Source: Sporolactobacillus sp. THM19-2
Lineage (GTDB): Bacteria > Bacillota > Bacilli > Bacillales > Sporolactobacillaceae
Direction: 5' to 3'
Assembly (NCBI RefSeq): GCF_004153195.1
Contig: NZ_SEMC01000007.1
Span: 1-64,000, forward strand
Length of the DNA stretch: 64,000 nucleotides
Part shown: one piece after another, positions 41,137-50,793 of the stretch
Layout: each line of letters begins with the position of its first letter
How positions within the stretch are numbered: position 1 is the first letter of the stretch
The notes under the pieces: model-generated
Told to the model about the DNA's origin: nothing
The model's input: the letters and a program-made list of their open reading frames with translations, nothing else
The model's database searches: none
Position numbers and translations under genes: made by a program

Positions 41137-41166
41137 ATTATACTTTAACAATCCTTGGTGAAGCAA
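41137..41166 (-). promoter_or_regulatory. promoter of the Fic/Doc operon
   Basis: On the minus strand TTGCTT (41161-41166), 18 bases, TATAAT (41137-41142). Predicted transcripts start about 85 bases before the 39-codon gene, and the leader contains a short ACCAC/GTGGT hairpin. Confidence 0.5.
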
Positions 41167-41372
41167 CAGTTTTACGAATTTTCATTTTTTATATGTGAAA
41201 GTTCAAAAAAGTAAAAATAGCTGAAAGAAATGCGAAAACGGATGAAATATATTAGAAACCAGGCAAACCTGCGGATATCGGCTAAATCGGCTGATAAATG
41301 ATGAAAATCGGCTCAAGATCGGAAAAAGGACCAGAAGCGCAATAACGAAAGGGGCACCCCGGCAAAATAAGA
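41167..41372. other. gap with short repeat resembling the 21.9-kb array
   Basis: No gene. Around 41270-41325 the text reads as loose copies of an ATCGGCTGAAA-like word (ATCGGCTAA, ATCGGCTGATAA, ATCGGCTCAAG), similar to the minus-strand core of the array at 21920-22275. A weak GGGG/CCCC hairpin lies just past the ClC stop. Confidence 0.35.
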
Positions 41373-42938
41373 CTATTGTTCAGCCCCGCCGGCGGTGAGT
41401 TTTTTCAGCATTTTCCTTGTCTTGGCTTCGTTGTTTACGTCTGTGAGGCAGACGAGATAATCACCGGGTAAAATTCTCGTATCCCCTTTCGGAATCAATT
41501 CGCTTCCCTCCCGCTTTATCGCAATGAGCAGACAATTTTTCGGAATCGCTAACGCTTTTAAAAGCTTATTCTCGGCCGGCGCTCCGTATTGAACGACCAA
41601 TTCGATGGTAATCTTTTTATTGCTGCAATCACTTTTGAGCGTGTTCTTTTTATCGGCAAGCTGGCTTTCCATCAAAGAATCATAAATTGGCTTGCTTTTT
41701 AACAAATCCGCCACGATATACGCGATTATGGAAACAACCGTGAGCGACAACATTTGCGTAAAAGAGCCGGACATTTCTACGAGTAAAATAACACCGGTGA
41801 CTGGTGCCCGGACAATGGCCGTAAAAAAGCCGGCCATAGCAAGAACAACAAAATTGAAAAACAAATTTGCATCAAACCCCAAATAATGAACAGCGATATT
41901 CCCGAAAATGGCCCCGATAGTGGCGCCCATGATCAGGAGCGGGAAAAAGATGCCTCCCGGCGCTCCGGACCCGAAGCTAATCATCGAGAAAATAAATTTA
42001 ACGATAAGAATGACGAATAAAAAGGAAATGGCGGCATTTGGCTGCAGCTCGCCGGTTATAATATTTCCGCCTCCAAGCGCTAATGGGAAAAAACAGCCTA
42101 TGATTCCGGCGAGAAGGAACGGAACCATCGGCCTTGTTTTTAAACGTAACCATTTGGCATTTTTATAAAGCTGCTGCGTTTTTAACAGGATAAAATTATA
42201 AAAAGCACCGCAAACCCCAAGAACGACACCAAGAATCAGCAGCAGCCAGTAGCCGCTTAGCGGAACATTGTTTGTCACTTGAAAATGAAAGACAGGCTCC
42301 ATTCCAAAGAGTAAATTTGTCATCCAATCACTGACAACGGCCGCAGACATCACAGAAAGTAAAATTGTGGGAGAAAAATATTTAAAAATTTCTTCCATTG
42401 TAAACATCGTACCTGCCAATGGAGCGTTAAAAGCTGCTGCCAGCCCGGCACTTGCCCCGCTGGCAATAAGTATTTTTTTCTCCGTCCGCGATCCCGCATA
42501 TTTATCGCCGATGCCTTGTGCCACACAGGCGCCCAATTGGATGGAAGGACCTTCACGTCCCAGTGACAGTCCCGCTGACATGGAAACAACTCCGCCAAAA
42601 AATTTGCTAATGAGCGTACGGAACCAGTTGTAGTGAAAATACCCCATCATTACGCCTTTTACTTGCGGAATGCCGCTACCGCTGATCATCGGAAATTTAG
42701 AGATAAGCATCCCGGTAACGTATCCGGCTGCCCCGAGCAGAAGCAGGGCAATCGGCAGGAAGGCAACATGGCTGCTTACAAAATCAGATACCTGTAATGA
42801 AAAGGATTCCGCCTTGATGAGAGAAAAACGGTATGCTGCAACGATCATCCCGGCTAACAAGCCGACCACGATGCTTTTTAATAAAATTGGCAGTTTCTTC
42901 GATTCGCGATTGATAAGGGCACGATAATTGTTATCCAT
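41373..42938 (-). CDS. ClC-family chloride/proton transporter with RCK_C tail
   Basis: A 521-residue membrane protein. The three ClC selectivity motifs are present: GSGIPQ, GREGPSIQLG with the gating glutamate, and GSGAPGGIFFP; the rest is a set of about 14 to 18 hydrophobic helices. Residues about 440-515 form an RCK_C/TrkA_C-type regulatory domain. ClC proteins exchange chloride for protons or act as chloride channels, used for acid resistance and membrane balance. It stands between the toxin locus and the second defence block and is not obviously part of either. Confidence 0.92.
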   Translation of the reverse strand: MDNNYRALINRESKKLPILLKSIVVGLLAGMIVAAYRFSLIKAESFSLQVSDFVSSHVAFLPIALLLLGAAGYVTGMLISKFPMISGSGIPQVKGVMMGYFHYNWFRTLISKFFGGVVSMSAGLSLGREGPSIQLGACVAQGIGDKYAGSRTEKKILIASGASAGLAAAFNAPLAGTMFTMEEIFKYFSPTILLSVMSAAVVSDWMTNLLFGMEPVFHFQVTNNVPLSGYWLLLILGVVLGVCGAFYNFILLKTQQLYKNAKWLRLKTRPMVPFLLAGIIGCFFPLALGGGNIITGELQPNAAISFLFVILIVKFIFSMISFGSGAPGGIFFPLLIMGATIGAIFGNIAVHYLGFDANLFFNFVVLAMAGFFTAIVRAPVTGVILLVEMSGSFTQMLSLTVVSIIAYIVADLLKSKPIYDSLMESQLADKKNTLKSDCSNKKITIELVVQYGAPAENKLLKALAIPKNCLLIAIKREGSELIPKGDTRILPGDYLVCLTDVNNEAKTRKMLKKLTAGGAEQ

Positions 42939-42990
42939 TTTTACAAATTCCCCTGAAAAAATTTTGTTATCTATTTATATTCGCACGTAT

Positions 42991-44670
42991 TTACTTTACT
43001 GAATTGTATTTATTTTTATCAAAGCCAAAAGCCAGATAATCATCACAGTTTAAATCTCGGACAAATGGAGATATTTTTAATGGATTCTTGCTTTGGTAAA
43101 GAAGCCATACCTTCTTCTTTGCACGAGTAATTGCAACATATAAAATTCTTTTTTCCTGATCTAAGACAGAATCTAAATCTTTTAAATAAGACGGATCATC
43201 ATCTCTGCCCTTACCATAGTATTGATTTAATTGTTTTATACGATTTTGATCCGGATAATGATCATGATCAAAATCGAGTACAAAGACAAAATCAAATTCA
43301 AGTCCCTTAATACTGAATGGATCTGAAAAAACTATTGGCTTCTTGTAATGAGAGAATGAAAATCTTTTGCCATATTGAGAGACTGAAATCAATGAATAAG
43401 TCTTCCCAAGAAAATTTTTAATTGAATTTCGACCTAAAAGCTCATTACTAGACAATCGGTGAACAATTACGATAGACGACTGTGGCTCCCTTTCGAGTAT
43501 CTCAGCAATTGTTTTGATTAAAAATTGAAGCAACTTTGTATTGTCTTTACAACATCTGATTTCCGGAAGCTCACCATTTTGATCACTGTCAACAAATTGA
43601 TTCACATTTGATGTTGTTCCATCAGAAAACTTCAACTCGCTGGCCAACCTTACTATCTGCTTTGTCGAACGAAAATTTCGTTTCAGTGTTCTATTCCTAT
43701 GTCCCTGAATATCAATTCCAAGATCTTTGTAAGATAATGGAGATCTCATATAGATCCTTTGCCGGCTATCCCCTGAAAGGGTTAAACTTTTTGTGGTAAG
43801 CAAAGACAGAGTTTTTAATTGCATAGGTGAGAAATCCTGAATCTCATCTGCAAACACATAATCAAATTTTTCTGTATCATCAACTTCATTAATGTGTTGC
43901 AATAGTAAAAGTGCGTAATCTTCCGGATCAAGCATGTGTGATTTCTCATGAATTTGTTTATTATATTCTTGAAATAATTTAAAGACAGCCACTCGCTGAT
44001 CTCTTGCCAATCTTGGGGCATTGCCTCTCCCAGTGCGTTTTACTTCAAGATAATCCTTCAAGTTTACAATACCGTTAGCTTTCATCCATAGAAACTCATC
44101 GAGTAAAAACTGAACGTCCTGTGTTGAATAAAGTTTCTTCGTATATAATGGAAAATTATCACAGACAGCAATAACTTTAGCTTTCAAATTGTGCTGTGCT
44201 TTTTCGAGTCCGTCAAATGTCGGCTGGAACTTTCTTAATTCATTGAAACCCATATCTTTAAGTAAATTCCATGCGAGTTGATGATAAGTCTCAATAACCG
44301 GCGTAGTGGATCCTTTGCTAATTAAATCATTGTACTTAGCAGAACTTTTTAATCGCTTAACTGCATCTTCAATTAATGTCTGATTGTACGTCACAAATAG
44401 AATTCTTGATTTATGATTCTCAGCCATATCACGGATTAATTTATATAGCAAAGTAATACTTTTCCCACTACCTGCTTCACCATTGATTAACATTTGCGTT
44501 TCAATCTGGTTAATCACAGATAATTGCTCATTCGTTGGTTCGATATGTGGAAAAAGATGACTATAATCGAAATAATCTTGCCAGGCCATAGCTGCTCTTT
44601 TGAAAAAGTTTAATGATCTAGTAAATACAACGTCAGACTTTTTATCAGGCTCTTTAGATGTTAAGTTCAT
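42991..44670 (-). CDS. UvrD-like superfamily 1 helicase, last gene of the McrBC/helicase cluster
   Basis: A protein of about 559 residues with a full SF1A motor. The Q-motif region PTNEQLSVINQIETQ precedes Walker A LINGEAGSGKSITLL, Walker B is FADEIQDFSP, motif IV contains RQRIYMRSPLSYKD, and motif VI is RILYVAITRAKKKVW. No nuclease domain is attached. I chose the ATG at 44670 (AAAGGCAGGT upstream) over a GTG at 44694; it overlaps the AddB-like gene by 17 bases. As part of that cluster it probably unwinds DNA ends made by McrBC or supplies a second motor to the AddAB-like pair. Confidence 0.85.
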   Translation of the reverse strand: MNLTSKEPDKKSDVVFTRSLNFFKRAAMAWQDYFDYSHLFPHIEPTNEQLSVINQIETQMLINGEAGSGKSITLLYKLIRDMAENHKSRILFVTYNQTLIEDAVKRLKSSAKYNDLISKGSTTPVIETYHQLAWNLLKDMGFNELRKFQPTFDGLEKAQHNLKAKVIAVCDNFPLYTKKLYSTQDVQFLLDEFLWMKANGIVNLKDYLEVKRTGRGNAPRLARDQRVAVFKLFQEYNKQIHEKSHMLDPEDYALLLLQHINEVDDTEKFDYVFADEIQDFSPMQLKTLSLLTTKSLTLSGDSRQRIYMRSPLSYKDLGIDIQGHRNRTLKRNFRSTKQIVRLASELKFSDGTTSNVNQFVDSDQNGELPEIRCCKDNTKLLQFLIKTIAEILEREPQSSIVIVHRLSSNELLGRNSIKNFLGKTYSLISVSQYGKRFSFSHYKKPIVFSDPFSIKGLEFDFVFVLDFDHDHYPDQNRIKQLNQYYGKGRDDDPSYLKDLDSVLDQEKRILYVAITRAKKKVWLLYQSKNPLKISPFVRDLNCDDYLAFGFDKNKYNSVK

Positions 44671-47224
44671 CAACGGGGTACCTGCCTTTATCACAGATTA
44701 ATAAAAATGGGCACATTTTACAATGGGGGCCCGGAGTAGCATCAACGGATTCTCCATGAATATAATTTTCTTTCAGATCATGTAATGCATCATCATCCTT
44801 CAATGTATTCTTCTTATAACGATACTTTATTTTCCATCGTTTTGTTGGTAAATATTGGCTCCTCAACCTTTGAATATACGCTAAAGATCGAGGATATTGT
44901 ATTGAATCAAAGGTCTTATACTCTCTAAGTGGCTGATAGAATTGTGTATCCACCAAATTTTTCTTTAACTCATCTGTCCATTGTGGGAATAGCGGATATA
45001 GGTATTCCTCTGCCCCCTCCTTTCCTCCACTAATCTGACTGATCAGCTTACTTATAATTGAGAATAGCAAACGTTGATGAAAGTCACTTGTGTATACAGG
45101 ATGATAATTCAACACGGAAGTATAAAAAAACTTTTTCGGGCAAAAATCATAGTCAATCCAGCTAACATCTGGAATCTTTCCGGATAATTCTTCAGTGCTT
45201 GGAAGCGACAACAACGTCTCCGGATTATTATTAGCAACCCATTGTAAATACCCAATTTTTTGTTCAGTAAGATCAAATTCAATTGTACCGAAGTAAATAT
45301 AATTGATAAGCTTTAGAAAAGACGCAGGATATTCTGTTGAATCAGAATTATCTGCCCAGCTAATTGTCAGGCTTCCCCTTCTGAAGGCAAGCAGATAGTA
45401 TAAATAATATCGAGACATCTCCGGGACAAGTTCACGTGACTGTTGATCAACATTCAGGCAGTGAAGAAGAAGCATTTTTTCACTTACGCTTAGACGTGTC
45501 TCATTGAGAATACATTGCTTAATCCAGTTATAATTTCTTAGATATTCGGGTAAAACATATTTCCTTTCAGGGAATAATCTACTTGTCATATCCGATAAAT
45601 GAATGGATTTTTGTGAGAGTGCTACCCCAGAAACCTGATTAAAACGACTAATCACTACCGATTTCGAATGATCCTGGTAACCCAGTATCAATTTAAATAA
45701 TTCTGCAAGTTCTTTCTTTGTATAGTACCAGTTATCATCTACTGGATACTGTTTAAAAGCCCTAATAAATTCATTTATAATTGGATCTGAAGATGTTCCA
45801 TGTTTCTGCTGAATTTCCATAAAAGTAATAAGCCGCTTTATATAATGACTACAGTGCACAACATCAGAATCCCCTAAACTAAATTGTCTGAGACAGGTTT
45901 GAAGTTTTTCTGATAGTTTGATTAGCTGGTCCAGAGTTATTTCATATCTCTGCTTCTCAAAATATGGAAATGCGTGAAACGGATTCGTTAAGTATTCTTT
46001 GATATAATCGTGATCTGCTCCAGCTCCAGATAACTTATCAAATTCACTTTCACAATCCCGGAACCGTAAAAGCACATGAAGCCTATGTACAATTTCCTCC
46101 AGTGTTTCAACCCCAGTCATGTAATCCCTTAAATCGGTAAGAAGTCCAGTGGCAGATGTTCCTGAAACCTTTCCATCATTGATCCATCCAGATGAGATCA
46201 TCTTGACAAATGTCGAATAATTTAGGAATAATTTATTCTCACTCTTCTTAACCTCGAGAATATGAGAGAAAAATTGTCCTTGAATATATTCTGATAGCGG
46301 AATTCTTTCCTCATATTGATTCATTAGAGGTAAGAACGGCCTTATATGATTAGTATCAAGCGAAATCAATGATTGATGATGTCCTAATGAATAATCTAAA
46401 GCGGCCTTTTCACTACGAAAATGCATCAGGTGGAGTCCTTCATCCGCTTGATCTTGAGACATTCCTTCTGTATCCTTCTTGTTTTCAACAAAATTGATTA
46501 ATTTTTCCCCGGATTGAGTTCCACTTGTTCCAGGGATATCTTTTCCTCGCAAAACATTTCGAGTATCAAACACCTGATCATAAATACGGCTCCATCCCTC
46601 GTAGAATTTCTTAAACGTGTTATTATAAGGAACGAAGAATGTGACGGGGAAAGAGAGAGAATCCAGTTTATAAAAAAAGTGAAGCCGTGCTGCATCAATG
46701 AAATCCATCTGATAGACAGCAATTCGATGAAACGTCCGCCCTAATTTTTGAAAAATCGATGTTGCTGTTAATTGTTTCATATTAGATTGATAATCTAATA
46801 CGATTTGGTTTTCTTTTAGATGCTTCATTATATCCGAAAATATCTTCATCTCTTGCATATCTTGATCTTCAGTATGAATATCCATCAGATTTAGATTTAC
46901 TAAATAGCGGACACTACTGATTAATTCATTATCCAGTTCATCAATCATCTTATTTTTTACCGGACTATCTGGCAACGAGATCAGTAATCGATGAATTATT
47001 GATTCAAGTTCAATTTGGGTTCGCCGACTATTCCACACGGGAAACAGTCTTTTTTGTAGTTGTTCATAGGATAGGATCAGTGCCCTATTATGTGATTGCT
47101 TGTCCAAATAATCTGCGAGTGAATTTGCAGCAGCAATGTGTAATGTATCTTCATCCATTTGGATTACTGTATCAAAGAATTTCGTTGCATTCTCATATGT
47201 CCTGATGTGAAACAAATTCTTCAC
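44654..47224 (-). CDS. AddB/RexB-like iron-sulfur protein without visible nuclease core
   Basis: An 856-residue protein. The end matches AddB-type chains: a first cysteine in DYDFCPKKFFY (C695), then C835-x2-C838-x5-C844 in HCKMCPFLLIC, the same spacing as the 4Fe-4S cluster that clamps the AddB nuclease. Between C695 and C835 there are only about 140 residues, less than half the AddB distance, and no D...D/E-x-K triad is visible. The N-terminal 600 residues look like the inactivated helicase part of AddB (no Walker A). It overlaps the AddA-like gene by 32 bases. Likely a DNA-end or strand-binding scaffold. Confidence 0.7.
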   Translation of the reverse strand: MKNLFHIRTYENATKFFDTVIQMDEDTLHIAAANSLADYLDKQSHNRALILSYEQLQKRLFPVWNSRRTQIELESIIHRLLISLPDSPVKNKMIDELDNELISSVRYLVNLNLMDIHTEDQDMQEMKIFSDIMKHLKENQIVLDYQSNMKQLTATSIFQKLGRTFHRIAVYQMDFIDAARLHFFYKLDSLSFPVTFFVPYNNTFKKFYEGWSRIYDQVFDTRNVLRGKDIPGTSGTQSGEKLINFVENKKDTEGMSQDQADEGLHLMHFRSEKAALDYSLGHHQSLISLDTNHIRPFLPLMNQYEERIPLSEYIQGQFFSHILEVKKSENKLFLNYSTFVKMISSGWINDGKVSGTSATGLLTDLRDYMTGVETLEEIVHRLHVLLRFRDCESEFDKLSGAGADHDYIKEYLTNPFHAFPYFEKQRYEITLDQLIKLSEKLQTCLRQFSLGDSDVVHCSHYIKRLITFMEIQQKHGTSSDPIINEFIRAFKQYPVDDNWYYTKKELAELFKLILGYQDHSKSVVISRFNQVSGVALSQKSIHLSDMTSRLFPERKYVLPEYLRNYNWIKQCILNETRLSVSEKMLLLHCLNVDQQSRELVPEMSRYYLYYLLAFRRGSLTISWADNSDSTEYPASFLKLINYIYFGTIEFDLTEQKIGYLQWVANNNPETLLSLPSTEELSGKIPDVSWIDYDFCPKKFFYTSVLNYHPVYTSDFHQRLLFSIISKLISQISGGKEGAEEYLYPLFPQWTDELKKNLVDTQFYQPLREYKTFDSIQYPRSLAYIQRLRSQYLPTKRWKIKYRYKKNTLKDDDALHDLKENYIHGESVDATPGPHCKMCPFLLICDKGRYPVDELNI

Positions 47225-49778
47225 CTCTAAGATCGATCAATTGACTCCAACTTTTTGGACGAACTTCCAGAAGTTGTTGATCCGGTGCATTAGCAAAAAC
47301 TTTATCCTTTGCACGAGTAAGTGCTACATAGAGCAAACGTGTTTCCTCTCCAATAATTTCTGATTTCTCAGAAGGCAAAAGATGATTAAAAATATCATTT
47401 TTAATATTTATCGGCTCATCTGATCCATTGAACAGTGTAGCTGAAAAGCCAAGTTGCCAGTAGTTTTCAGATTTTTTCAGGATAAATTGACTGCGACGGT
47501 AATCGAGAAATGAATGATTCATAATCGGTAAAATTACATTTTCGTATTCCTCACCTTTTGACTGATGAACCGTCATTACTTTTATCCGCTGTGTTTGCTT
47601 TTTTAACGTTGCTGGCTTCTCATGATTGTTTGTTAATATATTAATACTCAGGAAATGTTCGAGATCCACCAGTGTGGCCGCCTGATCACTCAAATTTTCA
47701 TTAATCAACACAATCAATTTTTCTAAATCTAATGTATATTCTCGAAATCTGGCGAATGCTTCACGCTGCTGTTCCTCTTTATTTCGTTCCGGAAACTGCT
47801 GTCGCATTTTTAAATAGATTCTTTGTCGGTAATTTTCAGTTGGATTAACAGAACGTATATATTTAATCAGCGTGGGCATCACTGGAAATATTCGAACTTG
47901 ATGAACAAGTTGACGAAATTTCTGAGCTTCAGGTTGCTGCCCTATTAAGCCCTTCAAATATTGCTTTTTACTTGAAAAATTATGAAATATATCATTCAAT
48001 TTTAATCTTGCACTACCATACGAGCTCATATGCAGAGCATAGCGAGTCGGCCAGATCATTGGATTTATCAGTGCCTTAATTAAAATATAAAACTCCCGGA
48101 CTGCCAAAGTTCTAAAAAAATTCCCCTTTCGAATTCCTTCACAATAAAAACCAAGCGACTGAATCTTATGGATCATCTCATCAACGTCGTGATTTGTCCG
48201 GACAAGAACAGCAGTATCATTTTTTCTTTCAATTCTTGCGAGAATCTTTTCGAGATTCACATCATTCAATGGAACCCTGGTCAAGCCTTTACTAAGCTCA
48301 TTTCTTACAGGACGAAGTTTATCTGATGGCTGATACCTAAAACTGCTGATTTGCTTCCCCCATGAGGTGAACATAGAGTCAAATGCATTCAGTAAAGTTT
48401 TAGTTGAGCGATAATTCAATGTCAGCGTATATTCCCTTAATTTTTCACCTTGGGCCTCCAATTTTTCCTTTAGTTGATAAAATGCTGTGTAATCTGCTCC
48501 CCGGAAACGATAGATGCTCTGTTTAATATCTCCAACAACAAATAATCGAACATGGAGTTTCTCAACTAACCGACTCACAAAGTCCACCTGAGCCTCATCT
48601 GTATCCTGGAATTCATCGATCATTAACAGTTTGATTTCAGGAAAATAATTACCCATCTGTTCACTAATCTTTATGTTTGCTAATTCAGCAATCAGATCAT
48701 TTACCTCAAGGTAGCCGTTCTCTTTTTTATATTTGTCCAGATCAGATTCTACATTCACAAGCAAATATTTTAAAAGGCCACATAAATTATCTGCATCATT
48801 ACCAAGCTCCATATTAGTAAGATCCCGCAGAGTTAATGACTTGTTTTTGATGGTCTGTTGAACTTTCTCAAACAATTTAACGATTTCATATTGAGGTACA
48901 TGCTTGAACGGTTTAAATTCCTTCATGTGCTCTTTTGCATAATTATCAATATATTTTTCACATAATAATTTTCGCTTGTATCTGCAACTAACCACTTCAG
49001 GCTTTTTTTGAAAATGCAGGAAATGAGCAACAGGCTTAATAAAATTTGCTGCAAAAGAATGGATCGTTGAAATTTGCATCGATTCAGCATCCTCAGCCCA
49101 CTTCAAAAATTTTTTGTTGCGGGTCAGAAAAAAATAATGATTAATCTTATTTAGGAGACGTTCACGAATTGTCCGTGCCGCTTCATTGGTAAATGTAATC
49201 AAACTTGCGTCAGAGAATTTCTTAAGCTTCTTTGTGTTCTTCAGAAATAACAATCGTTCAATCATCGTTGTTGTTTTTCCGGTGCCTGCTCCAGCATGCA
49301 GCAGAATATGTACACGTTGCGGTGCATGAATGACTTCATATTGTTGATGATTGAAATCCGGACATTGCTCCTTAAGATATTCGTATAATTGATTGTCACT
49401 AATGATGCCATCATAAAAACAAATTGACTTACCGGAGAAAATTGAGTTCAAACGGATTTCGTGCCATTCAAGTAAGCCATAATTCCTTGCCTGAATCCAA
49501 TCTGGATTTGTTTCGTAATTTTCTAGACTATCCATCGTAAATAAATAGACACGAATACCGTTATGAAGATGATACTTGATCATTTGATTCAGTTGTTCAG
49601 GCAGTTCATCATAAAAAAGTAACAAGGAGTATTGTGGAATCAGTTGCAAATTGTGTTCCTCCATAACGAAAAATTCAAGCATCAAATAAAAAGCATATTG
49701 GCTCTTTAAACAGATTTTTTCTTCATGAAATATTTGATTTCCCCGCTTTATCTCCAAAATAGGATAAAGCAATTTCAT
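47193..49778 (-). CDS. AddA/UvrD-like superfamily 1 helicase
   Basis: An 861-residue protein. About 145 N-terminal residues of unknown fold precede the motor: DFNHQQYEVIHAPQR (Q motif), HAGAGTGKTTTMIERLL (Walker A, about 162-168), LLMIDEFQDTDEAQVDFVS (Walker B, near 389), GDIKQSIYRFRGAD, and the late LLYVALTRAKDKV (motif VI). It resembles the motor half of AddA but lacks the C-terminal nuclease domain. The open frame overlaps mcrC by 56 bases; a later start is possible (for example a TTG after GGAGG near 49655) but would cut the N-terminal domain. With the following AddB-like gene it should form a heterodimeric helicase. Confidence 0.85.
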   Translation of the reverse strand: MKLLYPILEIKRGNQIFHEEKICLKSQYAFYLMLEFFVMEEHNLQLIPQYSLLLFYDELPEQLNQMIKYHLHNGIRVYLFTMDSLENYETNPDWIQARNYGLLEWHEIRLNSIFSGKSICFYDGIISDNQLYEYLKEQCPDFNHQQYEVIHAPQRVHILLHAGAGTGKTTTMIERLLFLKNTKKLKKFSDASLITFTNEAARTIRERLLNKINHYFFLTRNKKFLKWAEDAESMQISTIHSFAANFIKPVAHFLHFQKKPEVVSCRYKRKLLCEKYIDNYAKEHMKEFKPFKHVPQYEIVKLFEKVQQTIKNKSLTLRDLTNMELGNDADNLCGLLKYLLVNVESDLDKYKKENGYLEVNDLIAELANIKISEQMGNYFPEIKLLMIDEFQDTDEAQVDFVSRLVEKLHVRLFVVGDIKQSIYRFRGADYTAFYQLKEKLEAQGEKLREYTLTLNYRSTKTLLNAFDSMFTSWGKQISSFRYQPSDKLRPVRNELSKGLTRVPLNDVNLEKILARIERKNDTAVLVRTNHDVDEMIHKIQSLGFYCEGIRKGNFFRTLAVREFYILIKALINPMIWPTRYALHMSSYGSARLKLNDIFHNFSSKKQYLKGLIGQQPEAQKFRQLVHQVRIFPVMPTLIKYIRSVNPTENYRQRIYLKMRQQFPERNKEEQQREAFARFREYTLDLEKLIVLINENLSDQAATLVDLEHFLSINILTNNHEKPATLKKQTQRIKVMTVHQSKGEEYENVILPIMNHSFLDYRRSQFILKKSENYWQLGFSATLFNGSDEPINIKNDIFNHLLPSEKSEIIGEETRLLYVALTRAKDKVFANAPDQQLLEVRPKSWSQLIDLRGEEFVSHQDI

Positions 49779-50793
49779 CTAACTGTGCCGCAATTTCAGG
49801 AAAGGGATGATTCAAATCCAGCGTCTTTACGCTGATCTTGTTGCCACCCATCTGATAATCACAGTCTGGTGTGACAGCCTCTTCAGTTTTTGCATACAGA
49901 AGCATACCTGCCACGTTGCCGGTTCTTCCAATATCCTGATTTTTAACATAAGTAAAGATTTGATACAGGTTGTTCGAATGAAGCGTCCGATGATTATACT
50001 GAACTTGCATCGTATGTGAATAGTACTTGGTATCTATAATAAGTATTTTATTGCCATGTCTTAATGTAATATCTGTCTGCATGATCGGTAGAAAATCAGT
50101 AACATCATTGTCTACATTCCAGGAGACTTGGGAAGCGGCTGCTCGTAAGTCGGGGTGGTGGTATCGGTAGTATTCCAGGACAAATTTCTCATATAGCCGC
50201 GACATATGTTGTTCATCTAAGAAAGTAGCCATTTTATATTTGCCCTTTTCATCCGAAAGCAGCAAGCCTTCAAGGACAAAATAGCATATGTTCAGTAACA
50301 TTTTATAATTTTGATTGTTTCTCTGATACCGAAGCCTGCTCCATTGAATGCAGGATGTTTCAATGCAATTAACTTCTCCGAAAAAGAGCATTACTTTTTT
50401 TAGTGCCACCTTGTGTTCTGCACTCACCGATTTTTGCCGCAGCAGATTGATTGCTGTGGTTTTAAGTATCTGATTAAATATATTGTTTTCTGAAAGCTCA
50501 TCGTATTCACAGCTTAGTTTTTGTAATCTTTTTTGTTTATTATAGATTGTTTCGCGTATATTTAACTTCCCTCGCATTTTCGAGAGATCGGCACATTTAG
50601 AGACATACTCTCGGTGCAGACCTTGTTTTAACTGCTGTGCAATTCCCTTAGCGAGTATTGCAGCGAAAAGATCTTGTATATTTTCAAATTCTTCCGCAGC
50701 AACTTCATCGTAATTTGATTGTTTTAGTACCTGAAAGGCATAGGTAAGCATGTAATAAATATTCTTAATGACAATGCCCTTGTCTTTAATCAT
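49723..50793 (-). CDS. mcrC: McrC nuclease subunit
   Basis: A 356-residue partner of McrB. It begins IKDKGIVIKNIYYMLTYAFQ, typical of McrC, and carries the PD-(D/E)XK core in MQTDITLRHGNKILIIDTKYY-like sequence at about residues 245-265 (D, then D-x-K). McrC docks on the McrB ring, stimulates its GTPase and cuts DNA between two modified sites. The ATG (50791-50793) overlaps the mcrB stop as ATGA, with AAGGTG 7 bases upstream. The upstream GTG-like extension to 50823 is not needed. Confidence 0.92.
   Translation of the reverse strand: MIKDKGIVIKNIYYMLTYAFQVLKQSNYDEVAAEEFENIQDLFAAILAKGIAQQLKQGLHREYVSKCADLSKMRGKLNIRETIYNKQKRLQKLSCEYDELSENNIFNQILKTTAINLLRQKSVSAEHKVALKKVMLFFGEVNCIETSCIQWSRLRYQRNNQNYKMLLNICYFVLEGLLLSDEKGKYKMATFLDEQHMSRLYEKFVLEYYRYHHPDLRAAASQVSWNVDNDVTDFLPIMQTDITLRHGNKILIIDTKYYSHTMQVQYNHRTLHSNNLYQIFTYVKNQDIGRTGNVAGMLLYAKTEEAVTPDCDYQMGGNKISVKTLDLNHPFPEIAAQLDEIALSYFGDKAGKSNIS

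Noticed and set aside
47193-49778. Housekeeping AddA recombination helicase
   Set aside because: Too short (861 residues against about 1200), lacks the C-terminal nuclease domain and is fused by overlap to mcrC and a divergent AddB-like gene, so a defence role fits better.
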